A stretch of 7,493 nt of DNA from Legionella genomosp. 1 (GTDB lineage Bacteria > Pseudomonadota > Gammaproteobacteria > Legionellales > Legionellaceae), in NCBI GenBank assembly GCA_945901965.1, contig CAMDMN010000099.1:1-7493 (forward strand), in the 5' to 3' direction. A model generated the notes under the pieces. That model was not told where the DNA came from. It saw only the letters and a program-made list of their open reading frames with translations, and searched no databases. How positions within the stretch are numbered: the first letter of the stretch is position 1; each line of letters begins with the position of its first letter. The translations under genes and the position numbers were made by a program. Positions 7,240 to 7,493 of this stretch are shown here, one piece after another.

Positions 7240-7277
7240 CTACGCGGGCTGAGCAAGCCACTGATCAACATTGCTAT

Positions 7278-7294
7278 CGCTTTGTCCACCCTAC
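7278..7294 (-). repeat. Lone half copy of the GTAGGGTGGGC repeat
   Basis: Read on the minus strand this is GTAGGGTGGACAAAGCG, matching 15 of 17 bases of the repeat arm that starts at 3213. The expected inverted partner (TGCCCACC) does not follow, since the sequence continues into ATAGCAATGTTGATC. It looks like a decayed or solo unit of the family found upstream of carA. Confidence 0.6.
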
Positions 7295-7306
7295 GGTTCA
7301 CTGCCA

Positions 7307-7493
7307 TTAAGCTAAATTTTGTAACTCACTTAATTTATCCATCACCTCATCAACATGCCCTTTTACAGTGACTTTACGCCAAATATGGGCAACGGCTCCT
7401 TCAGGATTGATGATAAAAGTACTGCGTTCGATACCTCTAACCGCTTTGCCATACATTGATTTCATTTTCATGACATCAAAGATAGTACATAAT
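7307..7493 (-). CDS. bcp: Bcp-type peroxiredoxin (thiol peroxidase), C-terminal part only
   Basis: Probable thioredoxin-dependent peroxidase of the Bcp/PrxQ family, which reduces hydrogen peroxide and organic hydroperoxides in the cytoplasm. Only the last 61 residues are inside the window; the N-terminal part, about 95 residues with the peroxidatic cysteine, lies beyond 7493. The assignment rests on the family pattern KMKSMYGKAVRGIERSTFII followed by an acidic-turn strand (NPEGAVAHIWRKV) and a closing helix (GHVDEVMDKLSELQNL), which matches the Bcp C-terminus in order and spacing. The gene converges on ahcY across the 205-base repeat-filled gap, so it is not part of the methyl-cycle unit. Whether it is an intact 1-Cys or 2-Cys enzyme cannot be judged from this fragment. 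Confidence 0.85.
   Translation of the reverse strand, partial: LCTIFDVMKMKSMYGKAVRGIERSTFIINPEGAVAHIWRKVTVKGHVDEVMDKLSELQNLA

Larger units (their letters stand above)
7117..7251. repeat. Long inverted repeat between ahcY and the peroxiredoxin gene
   Basis: The arms at 7125-7158 and 7210-7243 are perfect 34-base inverted copies around a 51-base spacer. As RNA they extend eight further pairs outward (7117-7124 with 7244-7251) with two G-U wobbles, making a 42-pair stem. Each arm also contains its own small palindrome, CCTTGAT...ATCAAGG, around a GCAGCGCAGCG core. From memory, units of the form CCCGGAT-(GCAGCGCAGCG)-ATCCGGG are dispersed in many gammaproteobacteria; here the outer stem differs but still pairs, which is what selection for the fold would leave. 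The arms are GC-rich beside an AT-rich spacer. No transposase or other credible coding sequence lies inside, so it is a REP/MITE-like non-autonomous element. Confidence 0.85.

Noticed and set aside
7052..7261. A 69-codon open frame on the minus strand across the ahcY end and the repeat
   Set aside because: It runs antisense to ahcY and through both repeat arms, resembles no protein family, and exists only because the repeat lacks stops in that frame.
7102..7306. CRISPR array, phage attachment site or insertion sequence
   Set aside because: There are two inverted arms and no regularly spaced direct repeats, no tRNA gene, no transposase and no clear target-site duplication.

Overview
The window is a conserved housekeeping stretch of an AT-rich bacterium. 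It holds five complete or nearly complete plus-strand genes and the end of a sixth gene on the minus strand. The proteins look gammaproteobacterial: DnaK residues align with Escherichia coli numbering with no offset through the ATPase domain, and CarA and MetK match the enterobacterial enzymes almost motif for motif. The low GC content, the short-form S-adenosylhomocysteine hydrolase and the dispersed palindromic repeats would fit an intracellular-type lineage such as Legionellales. That placement is an impression and was not tested.

Layout: (1) dnaK, lacking only about two N-terminal codons, then dnaJ after 66 bases that include a small GC hairpin. This is the usual Hsp70/Hsp40 pair. (2) A 290-base gap (3124-3413) holding a 94-base imperfect inverted repeat of the GTAGGGTGGGC type, an 18-base dyad and a possible promoter for carA. 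(3) carA, metK and ahcY, all on the plus strand with gaps of 65 and 23 bases, plausibly one transcription unit. (4) A 205-base convergent gap (7102-7306) holding a second repeat with 34-base perfect arms, terminator-like hairpins for both flanking genes, and a half copy of the repeat family seen upstream of carA. (5) The C-terminal 61 codons of a Bcp-type peroxiredoxin on the minus strand.

The genes group by function as follows. DnaK and DnaJ are the chaperone and its co-chaperone. MetK makes S-adenosylmethionine, and AhcY removes the S-adenosylhomocysteine left by methyltransferases, so the two form the core of the activated methyl cycle. CarA is the glutaminase subunit of carbamoyl-phosphate synthetase. 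Its partner carB, usually next door, is not here. All reading frames are intact, with no sign of frameshift or transfer. I see no undescribed biological system. The parts most worth a second look are the two intergenic palindromic repeats, the carA context, and a His-to-Phe change beside the CarA nucleophile.
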